From assembly GCF_029714325.1 (NCBI RefSeq), contig NZ_CP121666.1, positions 2,852,001 through 2,916,000 on the forward strand: a stretch of 64,000 nucleotides of DNA, written 5' to 3'. This DNA is from Bradyrhizobium sp. CB1717 (GTDB lineage Bacteria > Pseudomonadota > Alphaproteobacteria > Rhizobiales > Xanthobacteraceae). The position numbers and the translations under genes are program-made. The notes beneath the pieces were generated by a model that saw only the letters and a list, made by a program, of their open reading frames with translations, did no database searches and was not told where the DNA came from. How positions within the stretch are numbered: position 1 is the stretch's first letter; the number at the start of each line of letters is the position of its first letter. Of the stretch, positions 9,339 through 17,661 are shown one piece after another.

Positions 9339-10318
9339 CTCGCCTTGCCCGCATGCCATGCGGCGAGCACGGCCTTCTCCTCATCCTCTGTCAGTCCGAC
9401 GACAGGTCCGTTGCTGCGGCGGAGCCAGGCGCGCGTATCGCGCGCGGTGACGGCTGGTGGGCGTGAGGTCAGCCCGGCCCCGCGCGCCGGCGAGGTATCG
9501 CGCGTCATGAAGCCCGCGAAGTCGGGCAGGGGCAGCCACATCGGCAGCGACCGCGGGCCGACCCAGCGCCGGACGTCATGCGCCTCAAGGAAGGTGCGAT
9601 CGATCCAGGTGAATTTGCAGGACGGGTTCAGCGCGGATGCGCACTCGGCCAGAACTTCGCCGCGCGTGCGAACCGGCCCAATGCCGTCATAGATGCCGGT
9701 CAGGCCGACCTCTGCCGCATGCACGATCCATTGCGCGAGATCGCGCACGTCGATGAACTGGACGGCGTCATCAGGCGATCCCGGTGCCAGCACCTCGCCG
9801 CCGCGGACCAGTCGCGCCGGCCAGTACGAAAACCGTCCCGTCGGATCCTCCGGCCCGACGATCAGGCCGGCCCGGCAGATGAAGGCGTCGCTGCCGACCG
9901 CCTGTTCGCAGGCGACCTTGGCGGCGCCATAGATGGCGTCGGTGGTGTGCTCGATATCCACTGTTACGGGCTCGCGGAGCGATGCCGTGTCGGCGCGCTG
10001 CCCGGGCGTGCGATTGTCCGCATAGACGCTGACGGTCGAGACGAAGCTCCAGTGCACGCCCGGCCGCTTCAGCGCCGCCACCGCGCGGCGAACCTGACCG
10101 GGATGGCGCGAGACATCGACCACGGCATCGAACGTCCCGCCCGCGAGCGGCGCAAGCCCGTCAACGCTGTCGCGGTCGATCATCACGAAGCGGGCGCCCG
10201 CCGCGATCGGTCCCGCGAGGCCGCGGGCCGCGCAAGTCACGTCGTGCCCGGCCGCGCAGGCATGGGTGGCGATCGCGCGCCCGAGAAACTGGCTGCCGCC
10301 GAGGACTAGCAGGCGCAT
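9335..10318 (-). CDS. NAD-dependent epimerase/dehydratase family protein (extended SDR)
   Basis: 327 residues. The N-terminus MRLLVLGGSQFLGRAIATHA is a Rossmann dinucleotide site (GGxxFLG variant of GxxGxxG). Further family features are DAVVDVSRHPGQV, a central VHWSFVSTVSVYADN strand with the catalytic Ser region, an YGAAKVACE segment in place of the usual YxxxK, and the substrate-side GRFSYWPARL and VQFIDVRDLAQWIV. It resembles the reductase/epimerase group that acts on nucleotide sugars or secondary metabolites. It converges on the di-haem peroxidase gene with overlapping stop codons. The reaction is not predictable. Confidence 0.85.
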   Translation of the reverse strand: MRLLVLGGSQFLGRAIATHACAAGHDVTCAARGLAGPIAAGARFVMIDRDSVDGLAPLAGGTFDAVVDVSRHPGQVRRAVAALKRPGVHWSFVSTVSVYADNRTPGQRADTASLREPVTVDIEHTTDAIYGAAKVACEQAVGSDAFICRAGLIVGPEDPTGRFSYWPARLVRGGEVLAPGSPDDAVQFIDVRDLAQWIVHAAEVGLTGIYDGIGPVRTRGEVLAECASALNPSCKFTWIDRTFLEAHDVRRWVGPRSLPMWLPLPDFAGFMTRDTSPARGAGLTSRPPAVTARDTRAWLRRSNGPVVGLTEDEEKAVLAAWHAGKAS

Positions 10319-10408
10319 GAGATGGCCGATGACATCGTGGCGCTTCCTTCCCGATCACGAGTGGGAGAGGAAACCTACGACGTCCGGTAGCAGTTGCAAA
10401 CCGCTTCC

Positions 10409-11482
10409 TCAGCGCGGCTTGATCTCCGCATATTTCGCCATTGCCTTCTCGAACTTCCGGTTGAACAGCCACATCGCGGCTAGGATCTCGCGGAAGCTCG
10501 CCGAGGTCCTTGCCCGGTCAGCCTGTCCGAACGCGAAAATGCTGTTGTTGCGCAGATGCTTCATGATGGTGGGGCTGGACACCCTGTAATTCAGCAGATC
10601 GCCCGATTTGAGCGCGGACCTTGTCGGGGTCGGGACGATCTGGATCAGCTCGAACAGCTTCATCTGGTCGATCGGGTCGGGCAGCGTCTTCACGATTGCC
10701 GGGATCTCCCGGAAGATATCCGCATGCGCGTTCATCAGGCCGTCGCGCACATTGGTCCAGTGGTTGAAGCGATGATCGGTGCCGCGGGCGCGCGCTTCCT
10801 CCCTGTCGTCGCGCGCGCTGAGGTCCGGATCGATCGCTGCGATCTCGCCCTTGATGGCCTCCCATTTCCTGCGGCCGTTGCGGTCCTCGGACGGACCAGT
10901 CTGGAAGCTGCCCATATAGGTGTTCGAACGTCCGTTGCGGACATTCTGCTTGCCGTTGGTCTCGGCAAAGAACAGTCCCAGGCTGATGCGCCCTGCGGCT
11001 TCGGCGTGACCAGGTGAAAGCCCCTTGGCGCGCGCGATCGCGGCCGCGAGATCGACGACGTCCCTGAACGGCGTCTCCGAGTTCTGTGCATTAGCCGGCG
11101 GCGCCTCCATGATATCGAACAGCCGCGCATATTCGTCGATCAGGGGTTCGATGGCGACATCGAAATAGGCCGGAGGAATCTCAAACTTGTTGGGCTTGCC
11201 GATCCGAGACGGCATGGCGTCCGTGAGATCCTTGTAGCTGCTGATGACGGCGACGCGTGCGAGATAGAGCGCCTGTCCCGGCAGGTTCGGCAGCGGCTCC
11301 TTCGCCTCGATCTGGCGCCGCCGCTCGGCGAGGATCGATTTGAAATCGCCAAGCGCGCGCTCGTAGGTGGCAAGCGCTTCCGATTGCTTTGGCGTCGGCG
11401 CGCCGCTCTGTGCAACGGCGGGCGTCGCGACGAAGAAGGCAACAGCCGCAAAGGCCGCGGCGGCAAGTCGTCTCGATCCCAT
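10409..11482 (-). CDS. Secreted protein of unknown function
   Basis: 357 residues with a clear Sec signal peptide ending TPAVAQS and a GGGGAA ribosome site before the ATG. I do not recognise the family with confidence. The mature part is mostly alpha-helical. It contains AGRISLGLFFAETNGKQN followed by YMGSFQTG, which loosely recalls the Glu plus G-x-Q arrangement of lysozyme-like transglycosylases, but the rest of that fold is not evident. The C-terminus is Lys-rich. It reads in the same direction as the epimerase gene, 90 bp upstream of it. A structure prediction would be the quickest route to a function. Confidence 0.75.
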   Translation of the reverse strand: MGSRRLAAAAFAAVAFFVATPAVAQSGAPTPKQSEALATYERALGDFKSILAERRRQIEAKEPLPNLPGQALYLARVAVISSYKDLTDAMPSRIGKPNKFEIPPAYFDVAIEPLIDEYARLFDIMEAPPANAQNSETPFRDVVDLAAAIARAKGLSPGHAEAAGRISLGLFFAETNGKQNVRNGRSNTYMGSFQTGPSEDRNGRRKWEAIKGEIAAIDPDLSARDDREEARARGTDHRFNHWTNVRDGLMNAHADIFREIPAIVKTLPDPIDQMKLFELIQIVPTPTRSALKSGDLLNYRVSSPTIMKHLRNNSIFAFGQADRARTSASFREILAAMWLFNRKFEKAMAKYAEIKPR

Positions 11483-11552
11483 GGCGGTTCCCCGTCGATT
11501 CGATGGCCAGGGAGATCGTAAGCATCAGACGCGCGCAGCCGCAATTCTCCTC

Positions 11553-13040
11553 TCACGCCGCCCGGTAATCCGGCGCCGTCGCCAGGAACTTGGCATAGGC
11601 ATCAGCGTCCGGCGGCTGGAAGCGTCCTTTGAGCCCGCCGCGCTTCTGCTCCTTCGCGCCGATATCGGCCATCAGCTCGTCGAAATGGCGGTAGTGATAG
11701 GGCGCGACGCAGAGGCCACCATAGACGCCCGCCGCCGGCCGCTCGATGCGCTTGAAGTGCAGCATCATCTCGATGTTGTCGCGCATCGCCTGCGCCGTCG
11801 GCTGGTTCGCGAGCTGGCCGTCGGCGTAGCGCACCAGCCAGTTGGCGGCGAGGTCGGCGCAGAGCACGGTGCAGAACGACGAGTTGAAGCCGACGAAGCC
11901 GAGCTCCGGCAGATCGGGATTGGCGATCAGGCGATAGAGCCGGTATTGCCCGTCGGCATCGACCAATTTCTGCCGATAGGCCTCGGGCAGGAACGGCACG
12001 CCGAGCTTGTAGCCGATCGCGAGCACCGCGACATCGGCACCGACGCGCTCACCGCCGCTCATCACGATGCTGTCGCCCTCGTAATGATCGAACGTGCCGA
12101 ACACCGCCTTGATGCGGCCATCTGCGACCATCGGGTAGAAGCCCGGCGTTGCGATCGGCACCGAGCAGTTGACGCCGTCCTCGATCCGCTCCGCCGGCAC
12201 CATCTTGCACTGCTTGAGCTTGAGCTGCGCCTTCAACAGGCTCTCCAACCCGCGCCAGTTGGCCCAGACCAGCGGCGCGGCGATGCGATGGGCAAGCCTT
12301 GCCATCGCGCTGGCGCCCCAGCCCGGAAACATCTCCTCCTGCGCGCGGATGTAGAGGATGCGTTTGAAGTTCACGAGCCCGCCGATGAAATAGGGGATGC
12401 GCCAGACCGGCTCGCGCATCACGATGGTGACCTCGCGGGCGCCAGATTTCACAGCGTTCACGGCGATGTCGGTCGCTGATTTCGAGCCACCGAGCACGAC
12501 GACGCGGCGGCCTTTCGCCAGCGCCGGATCGCCGTATTTCGACGAGTGCAGGATCTGGCCGCCGTACGCCAGGAAACCGTCCTCGCCCGGACAATGCAGC
12601 TCGCGCGGCTCGTTGAATTGGCCGGTGCAGACCGCGACGAAATCGAAATCTTCGTTCGTCGTGCCGTCCTTGCTCGTCAGGGTGAGGCTCCAGCCCGGTC
12701 TGCCGTCGGCGCGGCGTGCCATGCCGGCGACCTCCGTGTTGAGGCGCAACATGCGGTCGAGGCCAAAACTCCTCGCGTAGTCGGAGAGATAGGTGTGGAC
12801 CTGCGGCCCGGTCGGCCATTCCGGATAGGCGTCCGGCATAGCGCGATCGGTGTAGCGGTAGAGATCCTTCGGGCTCTGGGTCTGCACCTCAGGATAGGAG
12901 CGCGCCGGCTCCCAGACGCCACCGAGATCGCCGCTACGCTCGACGATGGTGACGCGGTGGCCGCGGGCGGCGAACGCCTTTGCGGCGGCAAGGCCGGAGA
13001 CGCCGGCGCCGATCACGCAGACATGCTTGGGACTGATCAT
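11553..13040 (-). CDS. Flavin-containing monooxygenase (FAD/NADPH)
   Basis: 495 residues, class B flavoprotein monooxygenase or related NAD(P)-binding oxidoreductase. The FAD site is CVIGAGVSGLAAAKAFAARG at the N-terminus, and the NADPH site is VVVLGGSKSATDIAVNAV near residue 185. The intermediate segment GGVWEPARSYPEVQTQSPKD is typical of FMOs that oxidise ketones or heteroatoms. The ATG at 13040 (MISPKHVCVIGAG) was preferred to one at 13088 because it puts the FAD motif at the usual distance from the terminus. It lies about 100 bp downstream of the cupin gene on the same strand, and both are divergent from an AraC regulator. Confidence 0.88.
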   Translation of the reverse strand: MISPKHVCVIGAGVSGLAAAKAFAARGHRVTIVERSGDLGGVWEPARSYPEVQTQSPKDLYRYTDRAMPDAYPEWPTGPQVHTYLSDYARSFGLDRMLRLNTEVAGMARRADGRPGWSLTLTSKDGTTNEDFDFVAVCTGQFNEPRELHCPGEDGFLAYGGQILHSSKYGDPALAKGRRVVVLGGSKSATDIAVNAVKSGAREVTIVMREPVWRIPYFIGGLVNFKRILYIRAQEEMFPGWGASAMARLAHRIAAPLVWANWRGLESLLKAQLKLKQCKMVPAERIEDGVNCSVPIATPGFYPMVADGRIKAVFGTFDHYEGDSIVMSGGERVGADVAVLAIGYKLGVPFLPEAYRQKLVDADGQYRLYRLIANPDLPELGFVGFNSSFCTVLCADLAANWLVRYADGQLANQPTAQAMRDNIEMMLHFKRIERPAAGVYGGLCVAPYHYRHFDELMADIGAKEQKRGGLKGRFQPPDADAYAKFLATAPDYRAA

Positions 13041-13140
13041 GAGATTGCTCGATGTGTTTCGTGCGCAAGCGGCCGCGTTCAGCCGCAAGGCGCGGCCGGC
13101 AAGACCTGCAAGCAGATGAAAGTGGACGATACGGCGACGG

Positions 13141-13590
13141 CTAGTCGTTGGCCTCGGGCGGCAGGAAATCGACCTCGTGCAGCGCCGAGATGCGCACGAC
13201 TTCGGCCGGGTCGGTCAGATTGTGGAGCTGGTTGAACAGCGCCTCCAGCTTCTGCATCGGCGAGACCCAGAACAGCGCGCGGCACGGCTTGTCGGATTTG
13301 TTGAAATAGCCGTGCGGGATGCCGCGCGGCATGCGCACGAGGTCGCCGGCATGGGCCTTGACCCACTGGCCGTCGAGCTTGAGGTCGAGCGTGCCTTCCT
13401 GCACCAGGATGAACTCGTCCTGGGTCGGGTGGATGTGCACCGGCACGAACTGGCCGGGATCGCTGTTGGTCTCGAACGCGAAGGTAGAATCGGTGACGGC
13501 CTTGGGGAAGTAGACCTGGCCAAGGATGTTCCAGCTCTTGCCGCCATAGCCCGTGCCGTTCGTGGTAATGCCCTTTTCGAGTGCAGTCAT
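13141..13590 (-). CDS. Cupin-domain protein (quercetinase/isomerase-like fold)
   Basis: 149-residue single-domain cupin. Cupin motif 1 is visible as HIHPTQDEFILVQEG (G-x5-HxH-x-E pattern with His, His and Glu metal ligands), and motif 2 as GDLVRMPRGIPHGYFN with the fourth ligand His. A strong AGGAG site precedes the ATG at 13590. The gene is first in an apparent two-gene unit with the downstream monooxygenase. Function could be a small-molecule dioxygenase or isomerase, or a binding protein; sequence alone does not decide. Confidence 0.88.
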   Translation of the reverse strand: MTALEKGITTNGTGYGGKSWNILGQVYFPKAVTDSTFAFETNSDPGQFVPVHIHPTQDEFILVQEGTLDLKLDGQWVKAHAGDLVRMPRGIPHGYFNKSDKPCRALFWVSPMQKLEALFNQLHNLTDPAEVVRISALHEVDFLPPEAND

Positions 13591-13777
13591 GGCTTGCTCC
13601 TCATGGATTCCGGCGGGGAGGGAGCTTCGGCCAGCCATGGGTCGCCTGTCTATCCGCTAAACGAATCCGGATGCGGCTATTGCCGTGCAGCACGACAATT
13701 TTGTGGGGGCGGCCCTTTTCGCGTTGGGTGGACTATTATAGGCTTAAAACATTCCGTGACGCGAAGCGTGGTCCACG

Positions 13778-14803
13778 ATGTCCGCAGCCGTGCAGGAGGT
13801 GAGCGCAAGGGCGTCCGCAGCCGAACGGCTTGCGGCTTTCGCCCGCGTCACCACTGACGATGTCGACGAAGCGGCCGAGCAGATCGGGCGCATCTTCTGC
13901 CCGCACGATCTCACACCGTCACGGCCACGCGCGGCTGGCTTCTCCGCCCGGCACAATTGCGCGGCCTTCGACGGATTTTCCATCAACTACGTCGCCTATG
14001 GCGGATCGGTCAGCATCGATCCCGGCTGCCTCGAGCGCTTCTTCCTGGTGCAGGTCCCGCTCACGGGCTCGGCCCGCATACGTGCCGGCGCCGGCGAGCT
14101 CGATGCCAGTCCGGGCCGGACGGCATCGCTACTGTCGCCGACTATTCCGACCCGGATGATGTGGAGCGATTGCGCGCAGGCGATCCTGCTGCTCGACCGC
14201 CGTCTGGTCGAGCAGCGCGCCGCAGCGCTGTCGGGCAGGGCGACTGGTGCGGTTGAGTTCGATCCTGCGATCGACCTGGACACACCGTCCGGACGCCGCC
14301 TGCAATCCAGTCTTGCCGAGCTGACGCTGATTGCCGAGCGCCTCGGACCGTCCGGCAGGCTGTCGCCGGTCGCGATGGCCGATTGGCACGAGGCGATGCT
14401 CGATCACCTCCTCAACGGGCAGCGGCATGGCTTGTCGGATGCGATCCGGACGTTCTCGGGCCAAGCCGAGCGACTGCCGCGCGCACTGCGCGCAGCGCGC
14501 GACCATCTTGCGGACAATGCCGGCGAGCCGCTCGACCTCGTGCAGCTTGCCCGCGCCTCCGGCATCGGCATCCGCGCGCTCCAGCTCGGCTTCCGCCGTC
14601 ACTTTGGCGTCTCGATCTCACAGATGCTGCTCGACATGCGCCTTGCCGGCCTGCACGCGCGTCTCGCGCAGGCCGCGCCTGATGCCTCCATCACCGGGAT
14701 CGCCTTCGACCTCGGCTTCACCCATCTCGGTCGCATGGCCGGCGCCTACCGCGAAAAATTCGGCGAGACGCCGTCGGCGACGCTGCGGCGAAGGATGAGC
14801 TAG
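13778..14803 (+). CDS. AraC/XylS family transcriptional activator
   Basis: 341 residues. The C-terminal quarter has the double helix-turn-helix of the AraC family (LDLVQLARASGIGIRALQLG and the second helix ITGIAFDLGFTHLGRMAGAY, ending REKFGETPSATLRR). The N-terminal 200 residues match the AraC-binding-like effector domain found in XylS/FeaR-type activators (GCLERFFLVQVPLTGSA). It is divergent from the cupin and monooxygenase genes across 187 bp, which argues for control of those genes in response to an aromatic or other small effector. A TATTAT hexamer at 13734-13739 could be its -10 element. Confidence 0.9.
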   Translation: MSAAVQEVSARASAAERLAAFARVTTDDVDEAAEQIGRIFCPHDLTPSRPRAAGFSARHNCAAFDGFSINYVAYGGSVSIDPGCLERFFLVQVPLTGSARIRAGAGELDASPGRTASLLSPTIPTRMMWSDCAQAILLLDRRLVEQRAAALSGRATGAVEFDPAIDLDTPSGRRLQSSLAELTLIAERLGPSGRLSPVAMADWHEAMLDHLLNGQRHGLSDAIRTFSGQAERLPRALRAARDHLADNAGEPLDLVQLARASGIGIRALQLGFRRHFGVSISQMLLDMRLAGLHARLAQAAPDASITGIAFDLGFTHLGRMAGAYREKFGETPSATLRRRMS

Positions 14804-14814
14804 GCCCGAGGCGG

Positions 14815-16683
14815 CTACTTTCGCGATCGCGTGGTGCCGCCGTCTTCAGCCGCCTGCCTGCGCAGGAAGCCGTCGACGTCCGCCTGCACCGAGTAGGGCG
14901 TCGGGATCGCATCGCCCGCGGAATCGACGGCGGTGTCGAGCGAGCGGCGCAGCATGCGTGCGAGCTCGGCCTTGCGGTATGGCTTCGTCAGCAGCGGTGC
15001 GCTCATCGTGGCGCGGCCCAGAGCTTGCGAGTCATACGCGTAGCCCGAGGTGAACAGCACCCTGAGCGAGGGCCGCGCGGCCACCATCTGCTCGGCGAGC
15101 TCGCGTCCGTTGATGCCGCCGGCCATGACGATGTCGGTGAACAGCAGGTCGAACGCCTTGCCTTCCGCCGCGATGGTGAGCGCTTCGGTGGCGTTGGCGG
15201 CCGGGATGACCTTGTAGCCGAGGCTCTCGAGCTGCACCGTGACGTATTGGCGGACGTCGCGGTCGTCCTCGACGCACAGGATGGTTTCCTTGCCGCCCAC
15301 GACCTTTCGCTCGTCATAGCCGGCGGGGCGAAGCGTGCTGGTCTCGGCCTTCGGCAGATACATCGTGAATGTCGTGCCGCGTCCTTCGGTGGAGGCGACC
15401 TTGATGCCGCCGCCGGACTGCTTGACGAAGCCGAACACCATGCTGAGCCCGAGCCCGGTGCCCTTGCCGACTTCCTTGGTCGAGAAGAACGGATCGAAGA
15501 TGCGTTCGAGAATGGCCCGGGCAATGCCGGTGCCGGTGTCGGCGATCTCGATCTCGACATAGTCGCCGGCATAGCCGGCGCCGACCGCCACGGCCTCGCG
15601 GACGCCGAACACCACGTTGCGCGTCGTCAGCGTGAGCTTGCCGCCGCCCAGCATGGCATCGCGGGCGTTGATGGCGAGGTTGAGCAGCGCCGAGCTCAGT
15701 TGACCGCGATCGGCGAAAGCCAGCCAGACATTGGTGTCCAGCTTGGTCACGATCTCGATCTTCTTGTCGAAGGTCGCCAGCAACAGCTTGGCCAGTTCCT
15801 CGAGCAGCTCGTTGACGTCGATCTCGGCCGGCTGGAGTGCCTGCTTGCGGGCAAAGGACAGCAGGCTCGATGTCAGCGCGGCGCCGCGATCGGCGGCCTC
15901 GCTGATCAGCTTGGTGATGGTCGCAAGCGGCGGATTGTCCTTCACGGCGTCGGCGAGGATCTCGATCGTGCCGGTGATCACGGTGAGCATGTTGTTGAAT
16001 TCGTGCGCGATGCCGCCGGTGAGCTGTCCGACCGCCTCCATCTTCTGCGCCTGGATCAGCTGCTCCTCGGCGGCCCGTTTCTGCGTGACGTCCTTGACGA
16101 AGGTGTTGATGATCTGGCGTCCCCCGAGACGCAGCGCCGTGCTGGATGCCTCGATCAGGATCGCGTCACTGTTCCTGTGCAGCAGGCTCGCCTCGAAGCG
16201 GATGCCGATCGGCGCATGCGCCAGTTCCGGCAGCAGCCGCATCATGCGTTGCCGGAAGCCGTCGCGGAGCGGCGCGGCGATGAGGAGCTCGACGACGTCG
16301 GCGCCGAGCGCTTCCTGTCGCGACCACCCGGTCAGGGCCTCGGCCTGGAAGCTCCACTCCAGGACGATGCCGCGCTCATCGGTCTGAACGAAGGCGTCGA
16401 GCGCGGTCTTGATGATGGCTTGCGTGATCTGCGCGCTCTCGGCGACGGCCTTCGCCTGATTCGCCAGGGCTGCGGCGGCCTGATCGTGCTGCGTCGTCTC
16501 GATCGCACGCGTGCACAGACGCGCGATCAGCGCCGCAATGACGGCGCTTGCGAGCAGGGCAATGATCTGGGGCGTGCCGAAGCCGCCGGCAGCTCCGGTC
16601 ACGGCATAGGAGGCGAGGAGGGCTGCGGCGGTCACGACGACCTGCACGGTCATCGCGAGTGTCAGAAGCCCCCTGAGTTTCAT
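14815..16683 (-). CDS. Hybrid histidine kinase: two TM helices, PAS, kinase, receiver
   Basis: 622 residues. Two hydrophobic helices (about 7-30 and 38-57) with almost no periplasmic loop suggest sensing inside the membrane or cytoplasm. A PAS domain spans about residues 85-205. The dimerisation/phosphoacceptor motif GGIAHEFNNML has His227, and the HATPase_c boxes follow: NLAINARDAM (N box), ADTGTGI (G1), FDPFFSTK (F), and GTGLGLSMVFG (G2). The C-terminal receiver has the acidic pair EDD at 472-474 and phosphoacceptor Asp517 in LLFTDIVMAGG. This architecture is common in rhizobia, where the terminal receiver acts in an internal relay or as a sink. No partner regulator is adjacent; it converges on the AraC gene. 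Confidence 0.92.
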   Translation of the reverse strand: MKLRGLLTLAMTVQVVVTAAALLASYAVTGAAGGFGTPQIIALLASAVIAALIARLCTRAIETTQHDQAAAALANQAKAVAESAQITQAIIKTALDAFVQTDERGIVLEWSFQAEALTGWSRQEALGADVVELLIAAPLRDGFRQRMMRLLPELAHAPIGIRFEASLLHRNSDAILIEASSTALRLGGRQIINTFVKDVTQKRAAEEQLIQAQKMEAVGQLTGGIAHEFNNMLTVITGTIEILADAVKDNPPLATITKLISEAADRGAALTSSLLSFARKQALQPAEIDVNELLEELAKLLLATFDKKIEIVTKLDTNVWLAFADRGQLSSALLNLAINARDAMLGGGKLTLTTRNVVFGVREAVAVGAGYAGDYVEIEIADTGTGIARAILERIFDPFFSTKEVGKGTGLGLSMVFGFVKQSGGGIKVASTEGRGTTFTMYLPKAETSTLRPAGYDERKVVGGKETILCVEDDRDVRQYVTVQLESLGYKVIPAANATEALTIAAEGKAFDLLFTDIVMAGGINGRELAEQMVAARPSLRVLFTSGYAYDSQALGRATMSAPLLTKPYRKAELARMLRRSLDTAVDSAGDAIPTPYSVQADVDGFLRRQAAEDGGTTRSRK

Positions 16684-16809
16684 GTCTCACACCAAAGACG
16701 TCAGCCGCGCATGTCGACGAGCCCGGCATCATGTGAGCTACAGACTGCCCGGCTCTCCGTCGAGGGTCAATTTGCATCCCCGGAGGCCGCCGGGAACAGG
16801 GAACATGCT

Positions 16810-17442
16810 TCAACCTGGCGGCGAATCGGTCTTGAGCAGCGTCGTCACCCAGATTGCGCGCGCGACCTGCTGAGTCGGGTTGTCGAACATGTGCGGCACG
16901 ATACTCGGGAAGCGGAAGCTGTCGCCGGCCTCGAGCAGATGGGCCTGGTTGTCCAGCCACAGCCGCAGGCCGCCCGACAGGATGTAGCCGGCCTTCTCAC
17001 CGGTGTGCTGGAGGAAGTCGGTGCCGGAGGACGCCCCGGGATTGAGCGTGAGCTCGTAGAGCTCGAGCTGGCCCTTGCCGTCGGGGGTGAGGGCTTCCTT
17101 GACGACGCCGCTGGCAGTGAGCCGCAGCAGGCGCCTGGCGTTCTTGCGCACGATGTAGCGCTGCACGTTGTCGGGATCGCTGGTCTCGAAGAAGTAGGAG
17201 ATCGGCACGTCGAGCGCGATGCTGAGCAGGCGCAGCGTGCGGATCGACGGCATGGCGCGCGCGCGTTCGAGCTGGCTGATCATGCCGTTGGAGAGGCCGG
17301 TCTTGTTGGCGACGTCCTGGATCGAGAGCCCGGCGCGCTGGCGCAGCAGCCGCACGGTCTCGCCGAGACGCTGGTCGACCGCATCGTCGGCCTCGACCGC
17401 CGGGACGTCCTTGGTGCCGTTCGTATCGCCGCGACCATCCAT
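16810..17442 (-). CDS. XRE-family regulator with C-terminal cupin domain
   Basis: 210 residues. An HTH_3 domain occupies about residues 25-85 (LRQRAGLSIQDVANKTGLSN, then MISQLERARAMPSIRTL), followed by a cupin_2 domain (about 115-205: TLNPGASSGTDFLQHTGEKAG, GGLRLWL, AGDSFRFPSIVPHMFDN). This is the PuuR/SutR-like architecture, in which the cupin senses a metabolite and the HTH represses a neighbouring catabolic operon. It is divergent from the ABC importer operon across 219 bp that contain an inverted repeat, so it is the likely local repressor of that operon. The effector is probably the transported compound or a product of it (inference). Confidence 0.92.
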   Translation of the reverse strand: MDGRGDTNGTKDVPAVEADDAVDQRLGETVRLLRQRAGLSIQDVANKTGLSNGMISQLERARAMPSIRTLRLLSIALDVPISYFFETSDPDNVQRYIVRKNARRLLRLTASGVVKEALTPDGKGQLELYELTLNPGASSGTDFLQHTGEKAGYILSGGLRLWLDNQAHLLEAGDSFRFPSIVPHMFDNPTQQVARAIWVTTLLKTDSPPG

Positions 17443-17573
17443 GTCGCTCTCCCATGCATCGTCTTACCCCGCGACCGCATCGGGTCCGAGGTTCGGTCAC
17501 AGTGAAAAGGTCGCGCATCCTAGCAATGTGATTGACAGCTGTATTTAGTCATGATGAACTTTTGATCGAAAAA

Positions 17574-17588
17574 TTTAGAAGCACTAAA
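17574..17588. promoter_or_regulatory. Candidate operator: TTTAG-N5-CTAAA inverted repeat
   Basis: A perfect 5-bp inverted repeat with a 5-base centre lies between the XRE-cupin regulator and the ABC importer operon, 74 bp before the start codon of the binding-protein gene. It sits in a locally AT-rich stretch, which stands out against the high-GC surroundings and fits a promoter/operator. A TTGACA hexamer at 17532-17537 nearby could be a -35 element for the importer operon, though no convincing -10 follows. Binding by the XRE protein is inference. Confidence 0.35.
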
Positions 17589-17661
17589 GCCCACTCCTTG
17601 TCCCTTGCCGGGGTCTCGGGGGCGCGGGAGACGGTGCCGCGTGCGACAAGGAGAGTGGGTC

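Noticed and set aside
15025..17505. An 826-residue plus-strand open frame
   Set aside because: Shadow of the hybrid kinase and XRE regulator. No start signal, and composition is that of an antisense frame.
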